This document shows, one piece after another, positions 43,111-57,000 of a DNA stretch of 64,000 nucleotides. The DNA is from Gnetum montanum. Its lineage: Eukaryota; Streptophyta; Gnetopsida; Gnetales; Gnetaceae. The stretch covers positions 188,354 through 252,353 of the forward strand of contig MNCI01006170.1 in the NCBI GenBank assembly GCA_015680685.1. Direction: 5' to 3'. The position numbers were made by a program, and so were the translations under genes. The stretch's first letter is position 1; every line of letters starts with the position of its first letter. Below the pieces are notes generated by a model. The model searched no databases and was not told the DNA's origin. It saw nothing but the letters and a program-made list of their open reading frames with translations.

Positions 43111-44985
43111 AATGAAAACTCGTCCTCGAGTTCCTTACAAAATATTGAGAAGGTATGGGATTATTGACTAAATGACCATTGACAATGGAATGGGGTGATA
43201 GACTCAACATGCCTGGTGAATGGATCAACAATACAATACATGATAGCATTAGTGTTCATGAGCACTTAGGTGAACACTGTACATAAATGACATCCAGCCT
43301 TTATTTGGTAGCTGGAAGAGAAGGAGAGAGAAAAAGAATAAGGCGTGTTGCTACTAATGCCAAGATTACGCCTTCCATTTTTTATCCATAGCCATGCCAC
43401 CAATCTTGCTCCTTCCATAAACACTCCAATTTTGGTCCATCCTAAGTGTTTCCTCTAGGCCCAATCCATTGTTGTATGATTTTCATCTGCACACACAACA
43501 CAATCACAAATGAGTGAGGGTAGATAAATTGCAATGTAGTTGATACCTTTCCTTTATGTAAAATGCATTAGCTAAGTTGTGGTTATTGTAGATACTGATT
43601 CTAGAGATTTGACACTAGTGAATACCTAAGGTGTAGTGGTTAGGAAAAATTGAAAAATTTGTGCCAGGGTCCCCATGACTAAGAGTGAACCTCTAGTAGC
43701 AATAGGATGGAAAAAGATAAGGAATAAGAAAGATGGAGAAAAAGAAACAATCGCAACACCAATAAAATGGATGTCATGGATGGGGATGAAACAAAGAACT
43801 TGTTAATTGTAGGAAATGTTTAAGGAAAAGAAGTTAACAAATGCACCAAAAAGGAATGCTAGTGGGTCCTCCCCAAAGTAGGCTCATGCCCTTGATGCCT
43901 TGACAGACCTACAAACCAAAGAGTTCATAGGCTCTAGGAATGTCGTTTGGAAGCAAGAGTTAAAAAATTACCCACAAGAATTAACCAAGGAAAAAATGCA
44001 TCAACCCTAATACACACTAATGATAAAACTGGCAATGAAATGAAAAATGGAAAAGAAAGGTGGAGAGGAGAGAATGGAATGGAAACCCAAGAACTAGGTT
44101 GTGTAAAGTCCTTTGTGTGTGTTTTATGATTAATGTGACTGAGTAGAACTCATTCTAAATCTAGGCTCAACAAACCACATTCAGTGACCTTGCATCAACA
44201 CATTTGACAAACCTATCCTCTTGAAGTAACAAGAATGTCTCTACAAAAAGTTACCACCATTCTAAGGAAAGCGAGATGGAGAATTAGGAGGCAAGAAAGG
44301 GCCTTAGTTAGAGAAAACCTTCAAGCATGGGTAACATGTCTTTCCAGTGCCATAGTCGGTGCATGTAGCTGAAGTTCATTATTGTGTCTAAGGGGTGTGC
44401 TTTGAATTCTCACTTTTTGTGTGTGTGTATTTTTTTGCATGGGAACCACACCATGCAAAGACTTATTTTTATGTACTCAACTTCCAAATATTTTATGAAT
44501 AGTAGAATGGCAGAAAACCAAAGGGAAAAGCATCTAAGCACTCAAGAGAATAGCCAGCATAATTGCATCAAATCCCCTTGAAGTCATACCCTTTTCATCC
44601 TGTGAGTCTTTTCTTAGTTTGAAAAATACCCAGCCACTAATTCACTAACAATTTTATTAGAAAAAGAAACTGTATAGTTCTAAGCCAAGGGAGACCATAG
44701 GATTTTATGGGTGCATGAACAACGTGAACTCATTGCCTGTTTAATCAAAAGAACCATACCTTAATATCAACATCATATTTCAAAGGTAAAACCCAAACAT
44801 TAGCAATAAATATGGTATTATTCATGCCACCATCATGAACACTTATTGGGTGATGAACAAAATAAAGTAATCACACAAAGAAATGGTAAAAATATAAATG
44901 ATGGTGTAAAAAAAACAAGAAAGATTAAAGAAATGTGAAAAACAAAAATAAGTACAACAAAAATTTAGAAAGAACTGAGGGCCTT
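43111..44985 (-). other. 3' non-coding region of gypsy C
   Basis: Alignable with the same part of B. At about 44,510-44,640 it holds the counterpart of the possible membrane-segment ORF (VFFKLRKDSQDEKGMTSRGF followed by DAIMLAILLSA), here closed by a stop inside the hydrophobic part. A pyrimidine/purine-rich tract near 43.32 kb has a counterpart in B near 25.99 kb. Confidence 0.6.
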
Positions 44986-46420
44986 CAATGGTTAGCAGAG
45001 GTGGCCATCTCCTCCATGACTGAGTTGGAAGGAGGAGATTTGAAATAATGAGTAAGCTTGTCCACCTATAGAGCTAGCATGTGTTTTGGCTGTCCTAAGC
45101 TCATGGAAAGGTTTTGTTTGTTGCATGTTGACTAACATTCTTTTATTTTGGCTCTCAAGTTTATATATGGTCATGGCCCTTGAAGGAAAAGTTGCATAGA
45201 TAATGTAAGATCCTTTCCATAGTGTTTAAAATTTTGTACGTTGTGACAAAATTGTGGGGTTCCAGTAGAGAACCTTATCTCTTGGTTCATACTTAACTTT
45301 CCTAATTTTTAGGTCATGATGTTATTTATTAAGTGCCTTGTGCAATTCATTAGATGATAGGGTAGCTAGTTAGCTCTCATCTAGCAAGTTAAGAGTTATC
45401 AACCTTTGTTTTTATGCTAGATCAGGTTCAAAGTTGAGGTCACATGCCGTGGATAGTGTACAGAGCTCATTTTGGATAGGGAGCGTTGGAAGTTTTCCAT
45501 ACACTAACTCATAGAGAGAGTAGCCTATAGGAAGTTTCCATGTGAAGTGGTATGCCCAAAGAGAATCGTTCAGTTTAGTGCTCTAGTCTTGCCTATACTT
45601 GCTAATGGTTCTAGTCAGTATCTTAGTAATCTCCCTGTTGGTGACCTCAGCATGACCATTCGCTTAGGGTGGTATGGTGTAGTCAATTTATGCTCAACCC
45701 CTAAGCATTGCATTAGCTTCTAAAAAGTTGCACCTGTGAAGTGTGTATCATTGTTTGAAATAAGTGCATGTGGCACACCAAACCTATTACCAAATTTTTG
45801 TTGAAAAAATCGTGTAGCTGTAGATGATGTGCAATCTTTAACAACAGCTACTTTAGCCAATTTTGTTAAGTAGTCTACGATAACTATGATGTAAGATTTT
45901 TCATTAGACATTGGTGTAATGGGCCACATGAAATCAATTCCCCAAATTTCAAAGGGTTCTAATGGTTGAATCCATTGTTGCAGACCCTCCATTCTAGCAG
46001 TCATTCCCCCACCATGTTGACAGCACTCACAAGATTGGATGAATTGATGGGAGTCGTGGAACAAGGTAGGTGAATAATACTCTGCAAGTAAGATCTTGAT
46101 GGTTGTTCATCTCCTAGCATAATGACCCCCACAAGGGCCCTCATGAGTATCTTGGGGAACTCTCAGTTGATCGATATCGAGAACACACCATCGAACCAAG
46201 CCATTGAGACATACTTTGTAAAGTTATCCATTGATCTCCATAAAGTACTTGGCTTTGTGAAGAAACTATTATTTCTTCTTAAGGTATAGCTATTATGGTG
46301 TTTGTTGGGTAAGAAGATAGGTAAGAATGCTACTGTACCAGTTTGTCTCTATGGGTGATTGGTTATTTACTACACCGGCAAAGAGGAATTCATCAAGAAA
46401 ATGATCAAAAATTGGATACT
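44985..46420 (-). pseudogene. Integrase of gypsy C
   Basis: The zinc domain ends in SCECCQHGGGMTA (about 46.0 kb). The core begins EIWGIDFMWP with the first catalytic Asp. The frame is open over 114 residues to 45,720. The second catalytic position reads LISNNDTHF, Asn as in B. The rest down to the conserved tail (MTIYKLESQNKRMLVNMQQ, ending about 44,992) contains stops. Confidence 0.88.
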
Positions 46421-47995
46421 CATCCTCTTTGTTGTCTCAACACAATTGAGATAAATGATTGGCAACTACATTATTGGTGCCTTTGCAATTGACCATCATT
46501 AGATCAAACTCTTGTAGGATTACAAGCCATCATATGGGGGCTTACAATTGACTTATTCATGAGGAATTGGATTGCACTATGATTTGTATGTATAAATACT
46601 TTGTATCCTAATACATAGTGTCTAAACTTTTCTAGTGCAAACACTACATCAATTAATTCTTTTTCTATATTAGTGTAGTTAAGTTGTGCACCATCAATAC
46701 TTTTACTTGCATAGTGGATGTAATAAGGATGTTTCTAGTCATCTAATTATGTAAGTACAAATCCTAAGACATAGTTGGATGCATCAGTCATGGACATGAA
46801 ATGGTTTAAACTAGTCAGGAGCTTCTAGAATGGGTGTTTCTACAAGATTCTATTTTAGAGTTTGGAAAGCTAGTTTGCATTCCCTAGTCCACTTGAAGGG
46901 TACGTCCTTTTTCGTTAGCTCTACCAATGGTTCGGAAATCTTTGGAAAGTTCTCTATGAATCTCCTATAGTAGCCAGTGTGTTCAAGGAATGACTGAATG
47001 TCTTTGACATTTTTTGGTTGATGGGTAATTCCTTGAATGACTTTGATTTTCTCAGGGTCTACCTCTATCCCTTTACATGAGATTTTATGCCTAAGTACTA
47101 TGCCTTCTTGGATCATCAAATTTTTTTCCAATTGAGCCTCAAATTAGTTTCTACACATCTTTTTAGCACTTTCTCTAACTAGTCCAAGGCTTGATCAAAG
47201 TTTGCTCCATATGTGGAGAAGTCATACATAAAGACTTCCATACCATTTCCTATCTGCAACTGGAATATGCTTAGGACTAAGCATTGAAATGTTGCAGGGA
47301 CATTGCACAAGCCAAATAGCATTTGTTTGTATGCAAAATTTCCCCAAGGATTGGTGAACGTAGTTTTGGCTTGGTCTTCTGGGGCTATTTTTATTTGGTT
47401 GTATTTGCAATATCCATCCAGAAAACTATAATAGTGATGCCCTACAATTGTGTCTAAGACTTGGTCAACAAATGGCAATGAAAAGTGATCCTTGAATGTT
47501 GCCATGTTTATTAGCCTAAAATCTATGCACACCCTCCATTTTCCTCCCTTTTTAGGCACAATTACTAAGGGGCTAACCCATTCACAATCAACAATGGGGT
47601 ATATGAACCTAGCCTTTAGAAGCTATTTGATTTCTTCTTTTACTACTTGCTTCAACTTTGGGTTCAATTACCTCTGTGGTTGTTTTTGAGGCTTCATGGA
47701 GGAGTCAGTGTAAATCCTATGCTAGCATATCCTAGGATCTATTCTAGTTAATTTTGAGTATGACTAGGTGAAGGATTTTGACCACTTTTTTATTACCTTT
47801 AGTAGACTCTCTTTTTGTTGCGAAGCAAGTTTTGTGTTGATGATTACTAGTATTTCATTCTTAAGGAATGTGTACTCCATACCAATGAGCAATGGTTTTA
47901 GCTTTAGGGGCTTCTATTTAAATTTTCTTAGGAATTTCCAACTTCCCCCAGTTGACGTTTTTGAGGTTAGGACTTGAAAGTTGGTGGTGGACTTT
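46420..47995 (-). pseudogene. RT and RNase H of gypsy C
   Basis: The RT block is open from 47,559 to 47,182: WRVCIDFRLINMATFKDHF, YYSFLDGYCKYNQIKIAPED and FGLCNVPATFQ. The catalytic box reads VFMYDFSTYG: the first Asp of the FMDD seen in B is Tyr. The connection region GIEVDPEKIKVIQGITHQP follows at about 47.0 kb. RNase H is at about 46.45-46.85 kb with scattered stops. Confidence 0.9.
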
Positions 47996-48189
47996 CTCTA
48001 ATGCATCTATGCTATCTATGTAAGCGTAAGTCAAACCCTCAATTAGTTCCATGCATATAAGTGAGCTACTTTCTTGATCAATTGTCAGCCACTGGGTGTC
48101 TTCTTATCATGTGGCTATTGCATACAGGAACCTTTGTATATTGATCACTTATGCATACTCATTGCATGTAGGTAATGTTAAACTTTGCA

Positions 48190-48800
48190 CAACCCATGAT
48201 CTCTACATGTAATTACATCTTGTGTCACTATATGCGATGCATGGAACTTTCTTCTCCTCAATCTTTCCAAAAGTATTTTCCTTAAATATTTCTAGGAAAG
48301 GATCACATATTCCTAGGCACACATTGATAGTGCTTAGCCATGCCCTTCCCATGATGATTGGGAAGTCCCCCTTACTATTGTTCACCTGAATCACTAGGAA
48401 GTTAGCTAGATACGATCATTCACAAATAGTGGTAACAATGTCCTCCACTAATCCCAATGGAATAGTGATGGACTAGTTGGCAAACTCTAAATAGATGTTG
48501 CTTTTTTTTTAATGGAGGTAGGTTCTAGGCCTTGTACATTTCTTGGGATATTAGGTTAACACTAGAACCTGAATCCAAAAGAGCTTTGCATGGCTCATTC
48601 CTAGTGATTTGTAGATATATCAAGGGACTCCTAGGATCAGAGAATTTCTTGGAAATGTGGCCAACTTTGATCCAATTGGTAACAACATGTGTTAACATGA
48701 CCGTATGCATTGAATGTAATGTTAGGCTCGAAGGGAGCTTTGAAGATTTATTTGATATGGAAACATCCAAAGACTTAGCCGCTTGTGGTTGCAAAGGCTT
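48190..48800 (-). pseudogene. Protease region of gypsy C
   Basis: ALLDSGSSVNLISQEMYKA lies at about 48,530-48,590. C is the only copy keeping the full DSG signature. FPIIMGRAWLSTINVCLG follows at about 48.33 kb. One or two frame breaks lie between. Confidence 0.85.
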
Positions 48801-48859
48801 AGTTGGACTGTTGGTTTTGAAGAAGGTCTTTTCTTCATACAGTTTTCAGAACCAATAGT

Positions 48860-51250
48860 AGGTTGAGGATTAACAACCCTTGTGGCATTGCGTTGCTATG
48901 GCTAAGCAGGAAGTTCACCTTGCATTGCTAGAGCAGGTGGTAATGGAACTATTGGTGGGAGGGATGTGGCTAGATTTGAAGGATGGTACACTTGTGGAAT
49001 ATTGTCCCTAGGAGAGGGAGTCCTATAGTACTCACGAGCTTGGTAGTGATGTTGAGAAGTAACATGACCAATACTATCATGTGGAGATATTAGATGTTGC
49101 ACATAATATCCATATGGGTCAGGTTACCAATAAGGATATTGTTGACTTGGTGATGGCATTTCCCATGATTATGGGTGCTACCACTGTTGATGTTGCTCAA
49201 TCAGTTATGGTGGATTTTCACTTGGATAATATGTTAAAGGTTGGTGGAATTACCTTGGGTTACCTTGGCGATGAGGTAACCATCGAGATATTTTTCGCTT
49301 TTTTAATCGTGGATTAAGTGCATACACCCTAAACTCCTGTACATGTGAGATCATAGGGCAACATCTATTAGAATGGTCATATTAACATATCTTGCATCCA
49401 CTATCATCATCTATATTTGAGTCCACAACATCTTCAATAATAGAAACTTTGCCCTTACCCTTGGTACGTGCATTTTCTGCTTCTCTATTTTTTATTTTTT
49501 CACAATCACTACCTTGCTCTCTAGACTCCTCTACTATTTTGAGAACAGTTAGAAACCTACTATCCAGGGAGTCCCACATTTGGTCTACCTTTGTTGATAC
49601 TTCTGATGTTAACTTTTGGATAGGCAAGGTTTTCCTATTCACCATCTCTTTGAGTGGTGACTCTTCCTCATCCTCATAAAATCTTACTTCCTTCTTCTGG
49701 AGGGAAGGATCTCGGTTATATTCTTCTGCACTTTCTCTCTTTTGTAGGTCACCTTCTTCCTTAGCAACTTGCTCCATTAGTTTGTTATATTAATGGGACC
49801 TAAGCTCAGATAACCTTCCTTGGGCATAAGTCCCAAGGGTTCGTCTTGTTTCATGCCTAAGTCCATCTATGAGATGGCGTAGCTTATCCCACTACAAATA
49901 ACCATGGCCAAGACAATGATGTAATAGTGCATAATAGCAGCCCATGGAAGCATCCAAGGGTTCATGACTTCCTTTTTTCCATCCTTGGATTTTCTTTCAT
50001 AGGTTAGAGACTTGGGACTACGTTTGGTACTTATCATTGAATAATTCTAACATAGTACTCCACCTATGAATGGATTCTGGTTCTAAGGACTGGTACTAGC
50101 TTTCAACTTCTTTTACTAGTGTCTGTGGGAACAACTTAAGTTTTTGCCATTCTTTCTCTATGTTTTGCAAGGCACATGCATCATGATATGCTTGTAAGTG
50201 ATTTTAAGGATCAACATTATATTCCAATTCAAATTGTGGGATGTTATTCATATCTAACCTATTGATCCTACTATCTCTTTGGTGCCTTGTTAGAACTCTC
50301 ACAGCCTTAGTTATGTTTAGCATGCTTCAAGTATCAAGTAGGGGTTCATCATGATTGTCTCGTTTATGGTGTCTATGATGCCTACACTATTCCCTACTCT
50401 CCCTTCTTCTATGTCGTGATTCCCTAGAGTTCCCTCGTCCTCTATCTTGGCTGTTTCATCTATGACTTCCACTTTTCTTGCCCTTATCCTTATGATCTTT
50501 TTCTCTATGGCTATGTCCAAATATTGAAGGAGAGGGTGGAGGAGATGATGAAGGTGAATAAGAAGGAGAACCACCACCATGATGATGTCTACTACCTTCT
50601 CTTCGATAGTCTCTTCCTCGATTGTGATTACGATCAGAATGCCCTCCTTCATCATGTATCCTTGTTCCTTTTTTAGACACTTTGTGTCCATTGGTATCAG
50701 CACTTGGGTTATGAATAGTAGAATGAAGGTTCTGATACACAACCCCTTGGCCAAAGTCAAGGGAAGGAACATTATTATGTGGACGACTACTGGATGTAGG
50801 GTCATCACCCTCAATTTTGCTTAAAACGTGGGGGGCATTCTTAGACCATTTTCCCTTCAATGACTTATGGTGTCTCTCCTATTGCAAATCCCTTTGACGT
50901 TGTGCCTCTGTGGGATGATAGTCTCTCAATTCATAGTCCTACAAAATGTATTCTGCGTGTAAGTGTTGCATGCCTATTCGTGTGAGAGCACAAAGAAGCA
51001 TGCTTGGGACTGAACGGTTAGGAGGTAATACTATGTTACCTTCCAAGTCATGCCAACATAGTTGTTCATCTTGAGGAGAATAAAGGTGAAGTTGAGTACA
51101 TATTCATTGCAATGAATATATACCATACAAAACTATTGAGGGATTGGTAGATCAACGTCATGTGTATCATGCCATAGATTGCTTCTTGTGTTAGTCCTAG
51201 GTAGTGAAGTGCTTTTGTGCAAAGAAGAAGACATCTTGTCTTGTTTAGTG
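48860..51250 (-). pseudogene. gag of gypsy C
   Basis: The His/Ser/Pro-rich N-terminal part is open for 134 codons (50,860-50,459), with clusters such as HHHGGG and SPSSSPPPSPS. The capsid follows at about 49.78-50.3 kb, then an open 131-codon stretch (49,777-49,382) with EVRFYEDEEESPLKEMVNRK and a Lys-rich tract. The knuckle at about 49,355-49,393 reads CKIC, stop, YDHSNRCC. A Pro/Tyr-rich linker follows to about 48.9 kb. It is the best preserved Gag in the window but still interrupted. Confidence 0.85.
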
Positions 51251-51346
51251 TGCAGTGTACTATTATCTTTTCCTTAACCAACCCTAAGAGTTTGTTCCAA
51301 TTATGTGAATGATTTTCTAAGTTCTACTTAGTGCATAAACAACTAA

Positions 51347-51366
51347 GTCCCCAGCAACGGTGCCAA
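51347..51366 (-). promoter_or_regulatory. Primer-binding site of gypsy C (tRNA-Asp)
   Basis: TTGGCACCGTTGCTGGGGAC on the minus strand, two differences from the plant tRNA-Asp complement. Confidence 0.92.
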
Positions 51367-52173
51367 TGATGAGCGGCAAGGTACCCCTACACTCAACCAT
51401 ATGAATACGAGCATTTCGCACACAATTTGGTTGAATTCCAAGGACTAAGTGCCTATGCACCTTTGTGGAACAATAACGGGTTCGTTAATCGTTGTCTTCC
51501 CAAACTTACTGTATGTCATGGTTGTATGGTTAAGTAAGCTTGAGGTATATGATTTTTATAGCTTTTATGTGTTTTATATCCTATGCTAGTAAGGTGGGGG
51601 AGAGAGATAACTAAGTAACTAATCTAATTTAACTACTCATTAACTAAGTTCTAATTTCTCCTAACACTAGTATTTGTTCCCACTTGCCATACACATCCTA
51701 AACGAGTGCAACACTGCTGGCATTACCAAATGCTAATCGTTACTGGGTTACCAAGCGCTACACACATGCTTGAAGTAGTCGTACTAAGTGTATTTACCTA
51801 AGAGAGTTGTAGGGTGAGAGAAAAAATTAATCAACTAAGAAAGCATTAAATAATAATTAACACTAATTAATCTATTCTAAATGTTGCAAGGTTTATCATA
51901 AAGTTCATCTTTATTTCTGTACACAAAGTATGCTCAAGTACACAATGCTCAAATAAAGATTTGTTCACTCTATGACTTCCACTACGGGCACACAAAAAAA
52001 ATTCTAACTCTAGAGGATAAAAATGGCAAGAGTTTGGCTAAGGGACTAACTATCTAATGTAAAAACCAAGGGTGCCACCTCTTATTTATAGGCTAGGAGA
52101 CAGGGTCCAATATTGGGTATCTAACATTGCATGGTTGGATCCGATATCGTGATCCTAATATCGTAGTTCATCA
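51367..52173 (-). repeat. 5' LTR of gypsy C
   Basis: 807 bp, TGATGAAC to CTCATCA on the minus strand. U3 carries CGATATT/CGATATC motifs; the TATA box is at 52,083-52,090 (minus). Confidence 0.93.
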
Positions 52174-53560
52174 ACCATCATGATAAAGAAGAAGAAGATG
52201 AAGAAATAGAAAGATAGTAGATGTATGAAATAAAAGATGAAGAACATAGGAGGGTTCACTACCACTACAATTGGTACAAAACACCTAAGTATTATGATGA
52301 ACTCCTATTAGCAACTACAAGCATGATTAATACCAGTAAGGCTATGTATGTTCCTACTAGGCATAAAAGAAATAGTCACATCAAGCAGCTAGATATGAAT
52401 AATAGTCCAAAATCTAAAGGTGAGTACAATGTAGATCCCTGACATCACCTTCAAGCTTTCCACAATGTCTATGCATTACAAAGTATTAAGAATGATTGCT
52501 AGAAATTGAAGTTGCTTTCAATAACACTCATCAAATAAGCAAAGACCTAGTACAGATCATTGGAACTATAATCCATTTGAAGATATAGCATAATGTTAGA
52601 ATTACTTAATGATAATGACCAAACTTACTCAAGAATGTCAAACTTAAGAAATAAAACCCAAGGAAGAAAGCAAAGGACTCATGAATCCATTATTGTAGTA
52701 GTGAAAAAGTACTATTCACTATTACATAAATGCACAAGGCATGGATTCTCTCAAATGAAGAAAATTAGACATATAATTCATAAGTAAGGAATAAGACTAG
52801 AGAAACCATTGATGTATATGCCTAAGGAAGATTATTCAAAATGAAAGCTCATCGCATACAAAGTTTAGTAGATTAGGTTGTTAAGAAAGAAGGAGAGTTA
52901 AGAAAGAGAAAGTCAGCTAAAGAATATAACAAAATCCATAATTTTTGAAAAATAAATGTTAAAGTATGTGAAAACCAAGAGGAGGAATATAGAAAAGATG
53001 TGATTCAAAAGAAAACCTTGTTAATAAAAAAGTCTAGTAATGATATTTTAGCTAAGGTTGAAAAAATATGGGAATTAATTGATGAAAAAATTACAATTAT
53101 GTTAAAGATAGTCAAAGATAAAACTAAAAAAGTGTTCATTGAAGGAAAGAATAAGAAGAAAAAGAACACTAGACATGATAAATATAATTAAAAAGAAAAA
53201 TCTATTGTATGAAAGAAGGTTATGAATTCAAGTTCTAAGAAAGAGAATGGGTGTAATTTATTCTAGTATGAACATCTCAAAGGATGTTTTCCTATCATAA
53301 TACATCTACAAGAATTCAAAGCATACACATTAAATCCAAAGTTTGTTAAGAAGAAAATTCCCAAAAGGTTACCTTATCCACAAGTTAATTATAAACAATC
53401 CTATCAACAATCACCATATTATCCTAGTGGGGCTCAATCACAACCTCAAGAGTAGTATCACTAGTAATGGCAAAATCCATAGTCATGGGAGATGTCACCA
53501 CCATGGCATCAATATTCTTATTGATAACTAAATCCTTACAATTATTATGTCCTACAAAAT
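52174..53560 (+). pseudogene. gag C-terminal part of gypsy E
   Basis: Picks up the gag frame after C. Contains the capsid region (about 52.4-52.9 kb), a long Lys-rich open stretch (53,000-53,191), and the knuckle at about 53,251-53,290 reading GCNLF, stop, YEHLKGCF: spacing kept, second Cys changed to Phe. A Pro/Gln/Tyr-rich linker follows. Confidence 0.7.
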
Positions 53561-54039
53561 GTGTCACTAGGTAATGCTTCAACTCATACTTCTTATCACT
53601 ACTATCCAGAAAAGTACCACAAACCTACTACTCTATGCACTAAATCACTATCCTACATGCCACATTGAATTTTATCACACTCTCAATAGGCTCATAATTC
53701 ATTTCATCCATTACCACCACCAACTATGCAATGGGAATTACAAACATAGCCATAACAAAATAATGTAATAAGAGCAATTAGTACACAAAGAGAGGATAAT
53801 ACCAACAATTATGAACCAAGATCAAAGAAGTATATTTTCTTTAGGACGAACTCAAAAAGAATGGTAGAGCAAGGACTTTGTCCAATCCTATTCTTCTTAT
53901 GAAAAATCCTTTTGTAACCACAATGCTTCAACAAAAATTAAACAATAATCTCAATATTGTCATGCTCACTCAAATTGTAACTCATTAGATCAAGGTAGTT
54001 GTGCTTTCCAAGAAGTGAGTAAATCCTAGAAGTTTCTTA

Positions 54040-57000
54040 ATTTACCTTCTAATTGCAGGGAATTCTCCATGTAAAAATATTTTGGATTTAGAATCAAGAG
54101 TGAATTTGATTTCCCAAGACATGTATAATGCCTAAAATCTACCTATGCTAAATAAGTATAACATCAAAAGTGTGATGACCACTATTAGTGGGTGATCATA
54201 CCATGTGGATTTTCTAATCATTCATGTTGATACAAATAAGGAATAATTTCCTATCATTATGGGAAAATTATGGCTTCGCATAATTTATTATAAGTTAGGA
54301 AAGTTAGGAATTATAGACATATCCTTGACAATTTCCAATGAGGATGAAAAAGTAATCATACAAAGATAAAGAGTTTGATGCATCACATACAACAATATAA
54401 TGTGCAATTGCATATAGAAAGTATGGATGGATGTGACATCCTATTCCCAGATATTATGGAAAACATCAAATATATGTACATTTGATTTTATAACTAATGA
54501 ATGAAAAAGGTAAAATATAAAAGAAAATGAAAATAATGTTTTATTAATGTGAAAATAGTATATCTAGATCACACTTTGAGAGTTCCTTAGGGCTATCTTC
54601 ATTTGGAACCTATTCCTTGAAGGCAATCTAGCACTTCCACCAGAATTAGACCTATAACTTATTAGAAGAGATAGTTAGTTACCTTCCTATCTTCACCTTG
54701 CACATGTTACTCACCATTGTTGGTTCTACAACTCTATGCTAGCATGACCTATAATTCCCAAGTATAAATATTACAGGTGAAATTCCTAAAGGTTACATCA
54801 AGAGACATGCTTTTTGTTACAATGTGCCACTTTGGGTCTAATTACAACTTGCTCTTTCAAGTATTTATTACATCCTTTGTTATGAAATGACACCATCTTC
54901 ATTATAAAATGGCTCCATTTCAGAATTAGGATGCGACAATGACAAAGAGAAATAATATTCCAAATGTAAAGTATGCATAGAAGGGGTGTGTGTGCAACAT
55001 TACTTATATATAATAACCATAAAATAAGAAGGCACCTAGTGGCTAAAAAATGAGATAGAATGCAAGTTAGACATATGTATGAAACTAGTTGAAAGAATCA
55101 CAAGTGCCTATATTGAAGACGTAGACAAGATGGAATGATTTTAAAAAGTAGCTTTTCCAAACAAAATTTCAACAACAAGAAGATATAGGATAGGGAAAAT
55201 TAGGAATTCATGACATGTTTGAACTAAAGGCCATAGAGCTTAAGGCATTACCAGAGTCACTAGAATATGTATTTTTGAATAATTGAAAATTTATGATCAT
55301 TAATATCAATCTTGATAGCGAGAAAAATAAAAGATTACTTGAGATAGTGAAAAAATGACCAATAGCTTATGTGTGGCCTTATGATGACATTATTGGAGTT
55401 GATCCATGCATTTACCAACATTGAATCTATACAAATCTAGCTATCAAACCATGTTGCTAGCCTTAACATCAATTAAATCCAAAGCTCAATGAAGTGATAA
55501 ATAAAGAACTAGAAAACCTACTCAAAGAAGGATTCATCTATTCAATTGCAAATAGTGAATGGATTAGTTAACTGGTTATCATCCCAAAGAAAGGTAAAAA
55601 GTGGAGGATTTTAATTAATTTCTAACTCTTGAATGTTACAATTTTTGTTGATCAGGTCTTGAACACTATTACAAGACATCAGTATTATAGTTTTTTGGAC
55701 AATTATATTGGATACAACCAAATTAGTATTTCACTAGAAGATAATATTCACTAGTCTATGGAGAATCTTGGATTATTGATAGATGCCATTTGGTCTTTGC
55801 AATGCCCTTTCTACATTCCAAAGTCTAGTCCTTAGCATTTTTCAAAAACAAATTAGTAATGGAGTTAAAATTTTCATAGATGATTTTTCTACATATGGCT
55901 CAAACTTTGAATAAGCTTTAAATCACTTAGAGTAAGTACTAAAAAGATGTGTTGAGACTAATCTAAATCTCAATTACTAAAAGATCCATTTAATTGTCCA
56001 AGATGGGATTGTTCTAAAGCACAAGGATTCACAAAAAGAAATTGAGGTGGATTCATATATGATTCAAGTCATTCAAGGCCTAACCCAAAGGCCATATGCC
56101 ATCAAAGATGTGAGATAGTTCCTTGGTAATAGGTTATTATCAAATATTTATTGAAAATTTTTCAAAAATATCAAAATCAATAGTAGAGATAACAAAGAAA
56201 TATGTTTCATTTGTATGGTTAGAAAAGGGTGAAAAGGTATTTGAGAGCCAAAAATAGAAACTCATAAAGACTCCAATTTTAAGTGTTGTAGACTAGTTCA
56301 AAAATTTTCACATTATGATGGATGCGTTAAACTATGTGTTAGGTGTAGTGCTCAGTTAACTAGATGACAAAAATAGACCTTATTATATTCACTATGCAAG
56401 TCATGGCATCCTTGGAGTACAACTTAATTGCACCATTATAGAAAAAAACTTATGGTTGTGGTATATACACTACAGAAGTTTTGACATTATGTGCTAGGTT
56501 ATCCTATCTACATCCACATTGATCATAGCATAACCATATCTTTAATGAATAAACTAGTAATAATTCGAGAGTAACAAGATGGCTTATGATCCTACAAGAA
56601 TTTGACATGTATTTGATGACCATTTTTAAAGATTAAGATGCAAATCAAAAGATAGTGAAGAACCACTATCAAATCAATTACCATATAAGTCACCATTTAC
56701 AGAATCAAAAATGGTTGTACAGTTGATAAAAAAGTTTTAGCCAACGAGATATATGACTTATCTATCTATATGAGCAATTCATACTAAATGAGATAAAAAT
56801 AAAAATGAACAATTTCTCCATTAGGTAAAGCATTTCATTGAAATTCAAGATAATCTTTATAAAATTTATGTCAATGGATTGATTAGATGGTGTGTTCCAA
56901 AAGAATATCAGAAAAGAGTGTTATAGGATGCACAATAGGGACTATGTGGTGGCCATTATGTAGGAAGACAAATAGCTATAAAACTTCTTATTGTCAATCA

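Larger units (their letters stand above)
42305..52173 (-). mobile_element. Gypsy element C, complete structure (9.9 kb)
   Basis: Minus-strand full-length element: 5' LTR 51,367-52,173, primer site 51,347-51,366, gag, protease, RT, RNase H, integrase, 3' non-coding region, polypurine tract and 3' LTR 42,305-43,096. It inserted into the gag of element E. Flanks are ATCAT (42,300-42,304) and ACCAT (52,174-52,178), a probable 5-bp target duplication with one change. In the first 200 bases the LTRs differ at roughly one base in ten, so the insertion is old. The RT and integrase active sites are damaged. Confidence 0.95.
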
